Below, in pieces: positions 36,626 to 57,193 of a stretch of 64,000 bases of DNA. Position numbers and translations under genes: made by a program. Origin of the DNA: Acanthochromis polyacanthus. Taxonomy: Eukaryota; Chordata; Actinopteri; Pomacentridae. Each line of letters begins with the position of its first letter. Position 1 is the first letter of the stretch. The stretch covers positions 31,855,974 through 31,919,973 of the forward strand of contig NC_067121.1 in NCBI RefSeq assembly GCF_021347895.1, read 5' to 3'. The notes beneath the pieces are model-generated. The model made no database searches. It had not been told where the DNA came from and saw only the letters and a program-made list of their open reading frames with translations.

Positions 36626-39600
36626 ATGAGACCAGCATTAATTCCTTTTGTGTTTGCCCTGGCTGCCACCTTCATCCCCGCCCTCTGTGCCAGAGAGGAG
36701 CCCCCGGCCCTCCACCTCGAGGCTCCTGTCGAAACCCGGTCCCGCTTTGCTGCTCTGGATGACGTTCGTCTGCTGGGGAACGGCCTCCTCCAGCTGGGCC
36801 AGAGCCTGCGGGAGTTTGTGCAAAAGACGAAGGGACAGATCAACGACATCTTCCAGAAGCTCAACATCTTCGACCGCTCTTTCTACCAGCTGTCGGTGCT
36901 GGCCAGCGAGATCAAGGAGGAGGAGGAGGAGCTGAAGAAGACCACGGTGGTGCTGAAGGCCAACAACGAGGAGATCAGGGGCATGTCGGAGAAGATCAGC
37001 TCCAAGATGGACAGCATCTTGCAGGAGAAGAGCCAGCTGCAGGAGAAGGTGGAAGGGTTGGAGGAGAAGCTGAGGAGTCTGTCAGATGGAATGCTGACGA
37101 GTGAACAGGCCGCAGAGATCAACGGCCTTCGGGTGAGTGACCTGAACCTGCACCTATTATTCAATGTGAGGCCCCAGAAATATCATTTAGATCATGCAGC
37201 AGCAAATACCAAACCCCTTGACTCATGAATTCCCTGTAGGTCAGATGACAATTTTTCTATGGGCTGCTTATTCTTTGGTGCACAGGATATAATTAGAACG
37301 GACATTTTATCATTTCATCCTCACTTTTTAATGTCATATTGTCCATTGTTGAAAATAAACAGAGGCAACTTTTTCCAAAGTGCCAAAATATGCTTTTTGA
37401 CTATATATTTTTATCCTTACATATGCATTGCTTCATACTGCTGTTATAAAACACACTTAAAGTGTATAATATTAAACATGAGCTCATTCTCTTCCCTGAT
37501 CAGGAGGTGATCCTCAGCCAGGAGCAGAGCATCACGGAGCTGCTGAAGGCTGTGAGGGAACAAAGTGACCAACTCAACCACCAGAGGACCAAGATCAAGC
37601 TCCTGGAGGAAAAAGTAAATAATCACGACTGCATGATTATGAGGATCGATGTGATTGTTGGAGAAGCATCATATGCATTAAATTTTAATAAAGCAGGGAA
37701 ATGTTTTTGCTTATTTAGGAAGTGAAATATAACATTCAGTCCCTCTATATCACCCCCTGTAATTTTCTTACAGTCCTTTAATCAGTCGGAGTGAATGAGA
37801 AGTTCCACTCAAATGGGCTTTTAGTGTTCTGCTGTGCAAAAGTATGAATCTTTTCTTAGATTTACTGAGATTATTTTGCCTACTTTTTAGGTTATGAGCT
37901 GTCATAATTGCTGTGCTGCTGGAAGAAAACTTTCACAGAGTCACGCCGCTGAACAATATAATTGAGGTTCTAAATCTTTTTGAGGCTGAAGGAACTGTTC
38001 ATGTTTTTAATAATCCCGGTCAGCACCGAATTCATTTGCATTTTACTTAGTTTTGAAAGCTGAAATGAAATCTGTATTGTTACATTTAATTTGAAAAAGA
38101 AAAACCTCAAAAACTTTGGAGAACTTCTGCCGCATAACAACCCACAGTTTATTTTGTCTGGAATTGCTTTTCAATACACAGTCTGAGGATTATGTTTGTG
38201 AGCTAAAGTGTTTCCCCAACAATTTTCCACAGCTTTCAGCCAACGGGTTAGCCCAGGAGACCATCGAGAGGATCCCGGAAATCTTCAACACCGAAGCACC
38301 GACGCTCACCCCCTACCTGACCTCAAGCTCCACCAGCAGCGCCAGAATGATGAGTAAGATGGAAAATAAAACACAGGCAGATGTTTCCAGCGACTTTAGG
38401 ATTTAGTATCTGTCAGCCATAGCATCAGCTAGCACAAAGGTTACCTTTTCAATCTTACTGTGTCAGTACTCATTATTTATGAATGTGTCCAGGAGATTTG
38501 CTACAATTTTCTTGCTTCGTATTCGTAAAGTTTCATATAGTCAGAGCTGTCAGCTGATTGGTATTTCTCACAGTCTCAGAACATCCTGTGCAGTCATATG
38601 TTTTCTTATTAATGGAGCTTGTCTAGACTGTTGCCCTTCATCTACATGTCTACATTAGTTTCTTAAGATGGTTTCAAATGTAACACTGAATTTGTGGTAA
38701 TTTTTTCGATAGATCTGCCATCAGACTGCAGCGAGCTGTTCAACAGAGGAGAGCGGGCGAGCGGCGTCTACGCCATCAAACCCAACGGATCAGATCCCTT
38801 CATGGCCTTCTGTGACATGAACAAAGGTAACCTCACTTCTGCACTTCAGAGGCAAATTTTTAGTTTCATCTCCAAGTCCATCATCTATCTCACATGCAAA
38901 AACAGTACCAAATGTTGTGTTTGCATTTGTGGCGACCTATTATATCTGTGATACAGCGGGAGATGAAAGAAAAGTAAACAGTGTGGGCAGTCAGATAGGT
39001 CTCCAACATGTAATGATGCAACATTACATGTTGCATCATTTCCCCTGGATAGCTCAGATTTATAAGGGCAGGGTGAATTTAGTATGTACAGAGAGAGCGA
39101 GACTGCAACAATGATTGTTTATTTTATTGATAAATGAGCCTGCTTTTGTATCAGTTAGTCTGAAAAATGTTCAGAGAAACTTTTTTAAAAGTGACACCTT
39201 CATATCGTTTGATTTGTTGAACCAACAAGCCAAAGATAATTCATTTACTGTTAAATAAGACAAAGAAGCCTCATTTCTAAGAGAAAAAATAAGGGAACAT
39301 GAAATATTTGGCATCTATGCTTAACAAATTCAAATAATTCATCTGTTGTCTATTATCTGTCATCTGCTACTAAATTATCTGACTGTATATTGAAACTCTT
39401 ATAAAAGGATAAATACAGACTCTATATACATTAGCAAGTTTTTACTTCACAGTAGCTTTAAATTAAGTTCGATTTTGTTGTTTTTTCCATTTTAGACCAT
39501 GGGGTAACCGTTATCCAGCAAAGAAAAGACGGTTCAGTGAATTTTGATCAAACCTGGGCGACGTATGAAAATGGTTTTGGAGATTTTCAAGGTAAGAGAC

Positions 39601-40407
39601 AATATTCTTTATTCATTTACCATCTAATGTTGGAAAATTAGCTCTCAAAAGCCAAATTTTCACCTATATTAGTCTCATAAGAAGATAATAAGGTTTGTAT
39701 CTTCATAATGTACAGTATGTCTGCTCTTGTATGTGTCTTTTTGTGCATCGCCTCCTCATAGTTGCCTGTTGAACTTCGTCTGCTGGTGTCTGTCTCTCAC
39801 AGGAGATTTTTGGCTGGGTCTCAAGAAGATTCACTCTCTGGCCTGTCAGGGCAACTCTGTCCTTCAGATCCGGGTGGAAGATTGGAAACAGGACAAACGC
39901 TTCATCGAATACAGATTTTACCTTGACGGTCCGCAGAACAACTACACCATTCACCTCTCGTATCTGTCTGGAAATCTGCCCGACCCCATGAGCAACCACA
40001 CCGGAATGATGTTTTCCACCAAGGACAGAGACAACGACAACCACCAGGACTCAAACTGGGCCCACCAGCAAGCAGGTGCAGCAGATGTACAAGTAGTAGG
40101 CATGTTTCCCCCCCAGTGGGGTGCAAATAACAGGCATTTATCATCTAGAATGGGCTGCAAGACATGTTATTTCTGTTGTCTTGCAGGTGGATGGTGGTTC
40201 AACGCCCGCGGAGAGGCCAACCTGAATGGGAGATACTTCCACATGAGACCAAAGTGGCGTTCAGATCGTAGGAAAGGCATCCACTGGAAGTTGGGCCGAA
40301 AGGGGTCTTACTCCCTAAAGTTCACCCAGATCTCCCTCCGCCCAATGGCTTCCCCCAGCATCGCCTCCCCCGCATCAGCTTCCTTTGAGTCGGGTGTCTT
40401 TCTCTGA
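36626..40407 (+). CDS. angptl3: Angiopoietin-like 3, secreted lipoprotein lipase inhibitor
   Basis: Seven exons: 36626-37132, 37504-37614, 38233-38353, 38713-38826, 39496-39591, 39803-40075 and 40187-40407. The total is 1443 nt, 480 residues; human has 460. The start ATG begins a signal peptide (MRPALIPFVFALAATFIPALCA). Then comes the lipase-inhibition segment (SRFAALDDVRLLGNGLLQLG, KTKGQINDIFQKLNIFD), nearly identical in pattern to human ANGPTL3. A long coiled coil (about residues 60-210) and a Ser/Thr-rich linker precede the fibrinogen-like domain from Cys252. Oddities: the second disulfide pair of that domain is lost (Trp402 and Arg415 where Cys is expected), no RxxR cleavage motif is visible in the linker, and the last intron is 111 nt without an in-frame stop. 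In mammals liver-derived ANGPTL3 inhibits lipoprotein and endothelial lipases in plasma. Confidence 0.95.
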
Positions 40408-40452
40408 TCCAGCAGCAGCAGCATCCAGTAAAAATTCTCAATACAAACCTGC

Positions 40453-40458
40453 AATAAA
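40453..40458 (+). terminator. angptl3: angptl3 polyadenylation signal
   Basis: AATAAA 46 bp after the angptl3 stop codon, which implies a very short 3' UTR. Confidence 0.65.
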
Positions 40459-40826
40459 CAGCAGCCTCATCAGGAAAGCCTTGGCTGTGCTTTATGTGGC
40501 AGCCAGAGTTTCACTGTAGGCTGGGGCAGAGAGGACGTTCACCTCCAAGTGTCTCAGTAGATTAAAGTCAGTCACACAAGACACTAACAAAGCTTTAAAA
40601 GTCTGAGGGCTGCTCTGTGCTAAACTTCTTATAGCCGGGATGTTGTCCATGCATAAAGGAACATCAAAACGCATCGTAAAACCTACTATATATCCACTTA
40701 GCTCACCATCCTCACTACATAGCATAAAGTACATCTTCACTTACTCACTGGTTAGGGATTCAAGAGAAGAATTTCAGCCAGACAGCTATAAATGAGCAGT
40801 CTTCATATCGAGTCACATTGACTCTC

Positions 40827-41879
40827 AGTGTGATGGTTCCCAACATTTGGGGCAGGACCCCTTGAAAGGGTTGTGATACGGATCTATGGATTCAGGAAGG
40901 AAATAACAGGATATTAAAGACAGTAGAACATATTTCTCTGCATAACATGCTGTTCTTCAACTGGTTATTTGTCTTAGAGAAATGTTAGCATTTGCTTGCT
41001 CGACTGTCCTTTAAATTGTTCTTGAAATTTAACAAAGGCTGCACCTAAAAGTTACTCTCATTATTGCTCAGACTGACACTAATTATCTAAATTATTGACC
41101 AATTGTTTGATACTGTGATGACTTCAGTAAGTAGTGAAAAATGTGGATCAGTTTCCCAGAACTCCACAAATGTCAAGTGTTGTTTTTGTCACAATTACAG
41201 TCTAAAACCTACAGAGTCCAGAAACAAAAAAAATGGAAACACTGCACTGACTCCATAGAATAAATATAAGAACACGCCAAAATCAGTTAAACGATAAGAG
41301 TCTGAAAAATAAATATTATATTGACTGTTCTGCTGGGTATTGGTTGGCAGATGACGATCTATTTAAGGCACTCTGATTTTAAATATAAAATACTTTATCA
41401 ATACATGGATTACCCACATGTTTTCATTCAGAGTCTTCATCAGGGTGAATAGGTTTAAAATTCATGAAGGAGTCATGTGGCACAAGTTACATGACATGTG
41501 AACTCTGCCATTTGAAACAAGCACATACAGCACTTGACAAACAAGCAATTTTTTTTTGGCATTTTGGAGATATTAATAACATATGAGACCTTGTTTGTTT
41601 GTTTGTTTGTTTTTATCTTTACCCCCAAAATCCATTTTTAATCATAGAAGACTGAGGAAAGTGAAGGCTTACAGGCTGGAAACAGGATTTTTTTCCCCTG
41701 CATTATTGCTTATAAAGTTACCTATCTATATCAGTCAAATATCAAAATAGTTACTGATTCCTTTTATGTTTGTTCATTTCAGTTTGTTTAAATCAAACAA
41801 TCTGAAATGTGGTAATCGGACCCAAACAGACATTTCTTCATTTTGTGTTTTTGAAAGATAACAAAAGTTGGGAAACACT
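40827..41879. mobile_element. Possible degenerate DNA transposon between angptl3 and pgm1
   Basis: The left edge reads tggttcccaacatttgggg..aggacccc, and the right edge reads gttgggaaacact, roughly its inverted complement. This resembles hAT-like repeats of fish whose ends read TGGTTCCCAACC. The interior is AT-rich, includes a GTTT microsatellite (41591-41613) and has no coding capacity. Confidence 0.35.
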
Positions 41880-42854
41880 TGTATCAATACTCAGCTCTCT
41901 ATTCTTAACATTCTCAGTTTTTATACATTTACTATATTTTATTTAACTTAATAAACACAACAACAGTGATTGTGACCACTAACAATTCAAGTATTCATTT
42001 AGCTGTAAATATCCTTAACTTTGTACTTTGTTATTTGGGGTTATTCATTGCTTGTGGTTCTGGCTCTGATCAGACACTGCGATAACATCAATTATGTGTC
42101 AACAGATTTGGCCTTGAGTTGTTTCTTCCTTGAACTACAGCTGCTTTGTTGTGATGCCGAAGTAAATGAATGACTGATGCGTGTTCATGCTATTACTACA
42201 TACTAAAACTTTCCGAATGTTGCACTGTGAGGTTAATGCCAAACTCTTTTGTACTGTGTCGTTAGGAGCACTTAATAAACTCTAGAGGGCAGCGTTGCTC
42301 CATCTCATGCAGATCCCTTCCTCTGTGACTTGATTGTCTCTGTGTATAATTAGATTTGATAAATTGCTACCTTAAAACAACATATCTATGTTTAGCATGC
42401 TTCTCTAATTACTCTCTAATTGCTCCTCTGACTGTCTGTTTTCAGCATCGGCATTAGGAAAGGGTAAATATCCTCTCTTGAAATAGTGTTAAACAGCTTT
42501 AATGAGAGATGTCATCCTTCTTTTTGCACATAATTAATCTGAGCACAGCTGCAGCCCTTCACAGATGGATGAATTGCTCCCGTAACACCTCAATACTTCC
42601 ACCGAGACACACCCAAACACACACTTCTTTGTGACTGCAGCCTTGACAGTGATCTCCCTGCACATGTGTGAAGGAGCGTCTTCAGTTACCCCCCCGCCTC
42701 TGCACACACATTAGTCTGAAAGGTTATTTTGGGCTGCAGAAGGGCCCTGTGCTACGAGCGAAATAATAGGAGGAGTCAAGCTCTTGCCTTTCCATTCTGC
42801 TCCCCTGAACCGTTCCCCCCATGTCAACTGACGGGGGGATTTCCCTCTAAATAA

Positions 42855-51191
<8,337 letters not shown>

Positions 51192-51321
51192 TTCCTCCTA
51201 TACTTTACTGCATTTTCGCTTAAGTTTTTCTGCCTTGATTTTTGTATAAACACCGCCTTGATTCCATGTGTAGATTTATTACACCACAGTGTGCATTTAA
51301 ACTGATATGTAACACATTAAA

Positions 51322-53640
51322 CAGCTTTATATTTTTGGTTCATGTGTGTTTTTACATCATACGGCAGCAAACAGACCATATGTTTTAGTTAATGTCAATT
51401 TTTGCTTGTATTATCTGTAATTGCATGTGGTGCCAGTGAGTCACTGCAGCTTAAAGCAGTGGGACTTCACAATCATCAGCGCTCCCAGTCATCAAAACAA
51501 CTCATCATGATGAACATAACGCCCTATTAAACGTTGCATGTGGTTCGAAAACACAAGTTTCATATCCTTTGTGAAACTCTTTTAAAGCAACGCTGACTCT
51601 AATATTGTTTAAAGAAACAGCACACCCAGGATGTCTGCACTATAGATCCGTAGTAAGTAGGTCTGAACACTACTGAGAGCTGGATTTGAAGAAAATTAGA
51701 AAATAATATACAGTTTCTCACATGATATAGCATTTCCTGATGCACCCATTGCTCATTTTCAAAGGAAAGAACAGGGTGTTTCCTGCCATTAAGCCTCAAA
51801 TTATTATTTAGATCAGCCATACTCCTTAATTTAGGGAAATTAAAACTCATCAGCGAATAATACCCTGAAATTGAAGTTGAGTGTGTGGGTGCTGAAGATG
51901 AGTAACAACATGCCAGCTCGTTTCAGTGTACGCACAGACACAAATGCTCCCTCCCAAATCAGCAGCCCTGAAAATTACAAAGAACAACAACAAGGCAGCA
52001 TTAGAATATTGTTCACCAGAAAATAAGATCACCTTTTAGTTTCATCATGATAAGGAACTTCGTTTTTGAATGCGCTGTGCTTATTACATCTTCTGCAGTA
52101 GACAAGAGCAAAGCAGAAAAACATTTAAGCTGTAAAAGGAAACATTTTGAAAAGAGCTTATCCAGCTCTACATGATTTCCACCTGGACAGCAACAGCATG
52201 AGTCCACAAACATCTGGTCCAGCTCTGTGATCACTCATGCCCTTTGAAGTCCTGCAACTCTCTCCTGGTTTCATCTCCATATTACACTGAAACAAAGCCC
52301 AACTAACGCACAGCTCTGGTTCATCTCAGGTCAGCCTTATGTGGGTTTTAGTTCCGCTAAAGTTTTCACAGATTGCAGGAATTTATGGCAAAAATAATCA
52401 CAGACGTTGCTCAGTCAGCATAGCTTTGCTATAGCTGCAGTTTGTTTTTAAGAGTATAAAAAGATGCAACATCTGAGACAGCAAATGAATGAGGAAGTGA
52501 ATGGATGATTAAACAACACTTTGTGAAGAACAGACTTTTTTGACACAAACGTTCATAATCTTTAACAGAGAAACCTCATAACAAGTCAACATCTGTAATG
52601 TGAATGAACAACACACCGCCTTTTGTAAGAAGCCACAAAGGTTCTGAACCATCTTTTGTTTTTGAATCTTTGATTATGTGTAGTGTTTCAAAAGCTTGTT
52701 ATATTATCCATTGTGTAAAATCTTCATCTTCAAACTCTCTCATGGTGAAAATCCACTTCTATTGTGTGACCAACACGGACTCAATATCTGCCCAGTTCAA
52801 ACTTTGCATAATCCTGCCTCCTCATTGCCTGCTGCTTCAGGTGAACCATTCAGAAAGAATAGCTGCCTCTCAGGCTGCTGGGTGTATTTCCTGTCTAGAG
52901 CTGCTTCTGTTAACTCTGAAGTGTCTCACACACAAGTAAAGCACACAAAATTTTGGCTGCAAAAGTGAACACAAGAGTCTTTATACACTTCAAAAATCTG
53001 TTTAACTGAAGTCTTGAAGGACAACTTTTATTTTTGATGGCAATGCCACCACAACTGTAGGAAAATCCTTCGTGTCAGCGTGTTGTGCAGCTAATGTGGC
53101 TAATGTTAGCATTAGACAGGAAAAAACGAAGAACACTGTGTGAACATGCAAGATGGGCAGTAATTTGCAGTAAATAGGGCACACTATGAGACATTTATTA
53201 ATAATTATAATAATAAGGTAACTTTATTTGTAAAGCATTTGATAATAATACAATCATTTATATAGATTTGGCAACTTAATAGGTAACTAAAGCTTTCAAA
53301 TACATGCAATGAAGGAGAAAACAGTATTTTCCTCAGAGAAGTAGTGGAGTGGAACATTAAAGTAGCACAAAATACCTCAAAATTACACTTATGTGTAATA
53401 TCTGAGTAAATGTATTCAGTTCCTTTACACCACTGGTACAGTCAGCCTTTTATGACACTGCTGTTGGTGATGTCGGATCCAGGCAGAAAAGGAGCTACTG
53501 CAGCTTTAAGAGTCACCTGATGAAAAAGAAGGAAAAGCTGATGGAGGAAGCAGGAAGTTCGTCTACAAGAAGAAGGAGAGGCTGAGGACGTAAACAATAC
53601 ACAAAGAACAGAGCAAAACCCAAAGTTTTTTTGCCCCGTT
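51322..53640. other. pgm1-leprot intergenic region
   Basis: No gene detected. It contains an interrupted copy of the AAGTA-type repeat (52688-52735 and 53281-53437). The last 150 bp before leprot are moderately GC-rich with no TATA box, as expected for a housekeeping promoter. Confidence 0.5.
52688..53437 (+). repeat. Interrupted second copy of the 24113-24945 repeat
   Basis: The block agcttgttat.ttatccattgtgtaaaatcttcatctt (52688-52735) continues in the other copy directly into aagtaactaaagc. Here that part resumes only at 53281 and runs to ctttacaccactgg at 53437. About 545 bp of unrelated sequence lies between. Confidence 0.6.
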
Positions 53641-53647
53641 TACCGCA

Positions 53648-56600
53648 ATGGCCGGCATTAAAGGTATTTTATTTCGGCTTTAGTGTTCCGGTTTAGAGTT
53701 TAGTTTTGGTTTAGTCACGGAGTCGTTGCGCGTCAGGAACTTTAACTCACTTTTCAACATCTTCGAAAGCCTTTGATGAAGCATTTCGAAAGTTGTCATT
53801 ACATGGCCTAGATTTGTGGCAAGCCACCAGTGTCACTTGTAAAGTTATTTATCAGTTTAAAGTTAAAATGAATCGCTATTTTTTTGTTTCTTGACAGTTA
53901 ATTTACCATTTAAACAACTTTGTAGCGACCCTAGCGTGTTTCAGTTTTGTTTCCTTTTATAGCTTTGGACTTAAAACGTCTCTGACAGTGATATGTGATT
54001 AATATTAAGTGTCTTTTCCACACAGCACTGGTTGGTTTGTCCTTTAGTGGTGCCATTGGACTGACATTTCTTCTACTGGGATGTGCACTGGAACAGTACG
54101 GGTAGGTTTTCTGTTCAAACTTATGTAATACATGTTTTATGGTGTTTTATGAAACAGACTTGACCTCATATTGGAAAGAGATTTCAAGGATTAGTTAAGA
54201 TATTTTACAGTGAGGTGGAGTCGTTTAAAATTGCCCTTGAATGCCTCCTTGATCAATTTGATATTGGCCTGTCATAAAATTGGGTGACTTTTAATCAGAT
54301 GACTGAAACAGAATTGTAAAAACCAGTGCAGCAGAAGCCTATAAATTATGTCACTTGCATTAGTCAAACTCCAAACTGTCTGAACTCTGTAATTAACCTG
54401 AAGGCAAATCGATACTGCAACTTAGGGCTGCACTATATAGCACTTTAGCATCGACCTTGCAATGTGCACATGTGCAAATTAACCCACACACATTGTGCTG
54501 CAACGAGAGAGAAACTCTGCAAAGGAGGGTTTGGTTGCAAAAAGAAACTGCTGTATGCAAATATTTTGGCTACAGAAAGGATGTCAGTGACCAAAAACAG
54601 GCACTCTTGACAATGTCTTGCTCGACAAGAGGCAGCACAACTAGTTTGTGTAAATCTGCACCACAGAGCACGGTATAATAAATACAAAGCCAGATCTGAA
54701 GGCCGTTTCAAGCAAAAAGTATTTTAAATGCCTTTGCTAGTGTTGCACCATATGAGAAAAGTGTGTTTTTGGAAACTTTAAAAAAATATATCATTGCTGC
54801 AGATGCACTTCCCTACAAAATCAGCCCAATCATTAATTCCCAGGGTTATTCAAGTGCTGCAGTTTCTCACATTGCAATTTATTTGCATCTTAGATACCCT
54901 CTTTATTCTTAACTTAAGACTTAATGATAAATGTCTAATTACCATTTTCCTCACAGATATTGCAGTTTGATTTGAAATGTACATCTTCAAAAGTCAGTGA
55001 GGAAAACAATGAATGTAGGCACACAAATAAGAAACTTGTAGGAAAACAAGTGATTCAAATAAATCAAGAACAGCTGGAGGTAAAATAAGACTAAATTAGT
55101 ACCTAAATTGCTTTGATGATGAAAATGAGTCAGGCTTTATATTGTTCTGCATGTTATTCCCACTTGCAGGTGCGCAATGAGTAAACACAGGAGAAACGAT
55201 TAGAAGCGTGACTGTCATACAAAGAGGAAGACATGAATTTGTAAAAGCACTGGCACGGCAGTTTAAACCCCTCAATCAAATGTGCTCCAAAATATGCAAT
55301 TTGTGTTTTTTAAAATAATAAGACTGGGCATTTGGCAGTCTAACCACAATATTCATACCTTAGCCACAAACAGCTGCTGAAAGTTTCTGTCTGCTCAAAT
55401 TGAATAAAACTACAGGCATGACATAAACCACAATACAGAGAGATTTATAGTTATTAAATGAGTCAAGATAAACCTATAAGCAGCAGCACAAGTTTATCTG
55501 CTAAAAAATGCTGCTGTTAAAGGCACTACAACAGTATTATTTTATTCATGAGCCTTTGCAAATTTGAGTTTTTACATTACATGTACTTGAAGACACTTAT
55601 TTAGAATAACTTTATTGCAGACAGAGTGTGAATCTACTGAAGCAAAAAGAGAAAATACCAACAACAACACTGTTATATAAACAGTCATTTAAGTTAAGCA
55701 GCTTTTTATCTTCCTCTTATTATCATTAAAATGCTGCCCTTTTAAAAGTGCTTAATTCTGCTAAGGAAGGATACAATTATTGAGCATTTTGTTTAATCGA
55801 TTGTTGAATGTCTTCATTTGGGGCTGTTGTTAAGTTTGCTGTGTCTGTTGGATTCTGAGACACCTACACCTGTTTTTCTAGGGTATACTGGCCGATGTTT
55901 GTCCTGATTTTCTACGTATTAAGCCCCATCCCGACCTTCATATCCAGACGCCTCAGTGACGACAGTGACTCCTCCAGCAATGCGTGCAGGGAGCTGGCCT
56001 ACTTCTTAACAACTGGCATCGTAGTGTCAGCTTTCGGGCTCCCTATTGTCCTAGCCCGCATTAACACGGTGAGTGTTCTTTGCCAATGCTGAAGTATTAT
56101 AGGTTATTTTTCAGTCACTATAAATGGAGTTCGAATTTAGTAATATACCATTCTGTGATTAAGTATGAAGAAGAGAGTTTTAAAAGTATTGCGCATGTTT
56201 GAAATATAACATTCTTAGTCTCTGAATGAATTGATCGTACAAGAAGAGCTACAAAATGTACCAAATCTGGACATCTGCTACCAGATTAGTTTGAAAGAAA
56301 CTTTGAAATGCTGGTACACATAGCATCACATATAACACAAATACTACATACATGCTTGTTATCTATAACATTGACGAGTTGTGCAGTCATGTAGTTATCA
56401 GAAAAGCTAATAGACTGTCTTTAAGTAAAGGAAACCTTCATGGCTCTGCATCATCATCATTTTTCAGCTGCACAGACACTGTAAAAAATGAATTATTTTA
56501 CTTTTCTCAATGCATTTTTAATTGTTAGTTATAGAAGAGACTAAAAATATGGGACTCACAATGTTCAAATGTTATTCATTTAATGTGGTCATGGAAAGTA

Positions 56601-57193
56601 GAACGAGTCTAGGTAGCAGCGGTCCTCTTTGAGCAGAGATGTTACACTTCCTTGATGCTCATTGCCTTAGCATTGCAGCTTTAATAAAACACTGCATGTA
56701 AGTAGTCTGATTTGGGGGTTTATTGACTTGTATGAACTACGGTGACGACAGCTACAATCTTCTGACACCATCCATTTGGTACCATAATAGCCTACATAGC
56801 CAGAATGTAGCATGCATGTTAACAGTTGGATTTCAACACCACATAGTTGCATACTATTGGTACTCAGTTGTGAAATTAGTGATGCAAAATCCTCAAGAAG
56901 TGTGGAAAAGTGTGGCATTTTGAAATTAAAACTGTGTGGGAATCATGTGCTCGTGTGGATGTATCAGTGCTGTCTGCATCATAGTAGGTCATATATTTAT
57001 CTCTTATACTGTGAAAAAAAACATGACTTTTAAAATGTGTTGGCCACTTGGTTGAATAAAATTTTTTCTCCTGCAGATCCAGTGGGGTGCCTGCGGGCTG
57101 GTGATGACCGGAAACGCCGTCATCTTCCTCACCATTCTTGGCTTTTTTGTTGTGTTTGGAGGTGGGGATGACTTCAGCTGGGAGCAGTGGTAG
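53648..57193 (+). CDS. leprot: Leptin receptor overlapping transcript protein (endospanin-1, OB-RGRP)
   Basis: Four exons: 53648-53663, 54026-54101, 55882-56068 and 57077-57193 (stop TAG). The total is 396 nt and 131 residues, exactly the family length. The protein is a small endosomal and Golgi membrane protein (Vps55 family) that in mammals limits surface levels of the leptin and growth-hormone receptors. Visible features are the start [20 protein letters not shown], four hydrophobic segments, the conserved [10 protein letters not shown] and [17 protein letters not shown] phrases, and the C-terminal DDFSWEQW. The locus partners favour LEPROT over its paralogue LEPROTL1. The first exon contributes 16 coding bases only. 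Confidence 0.95.
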
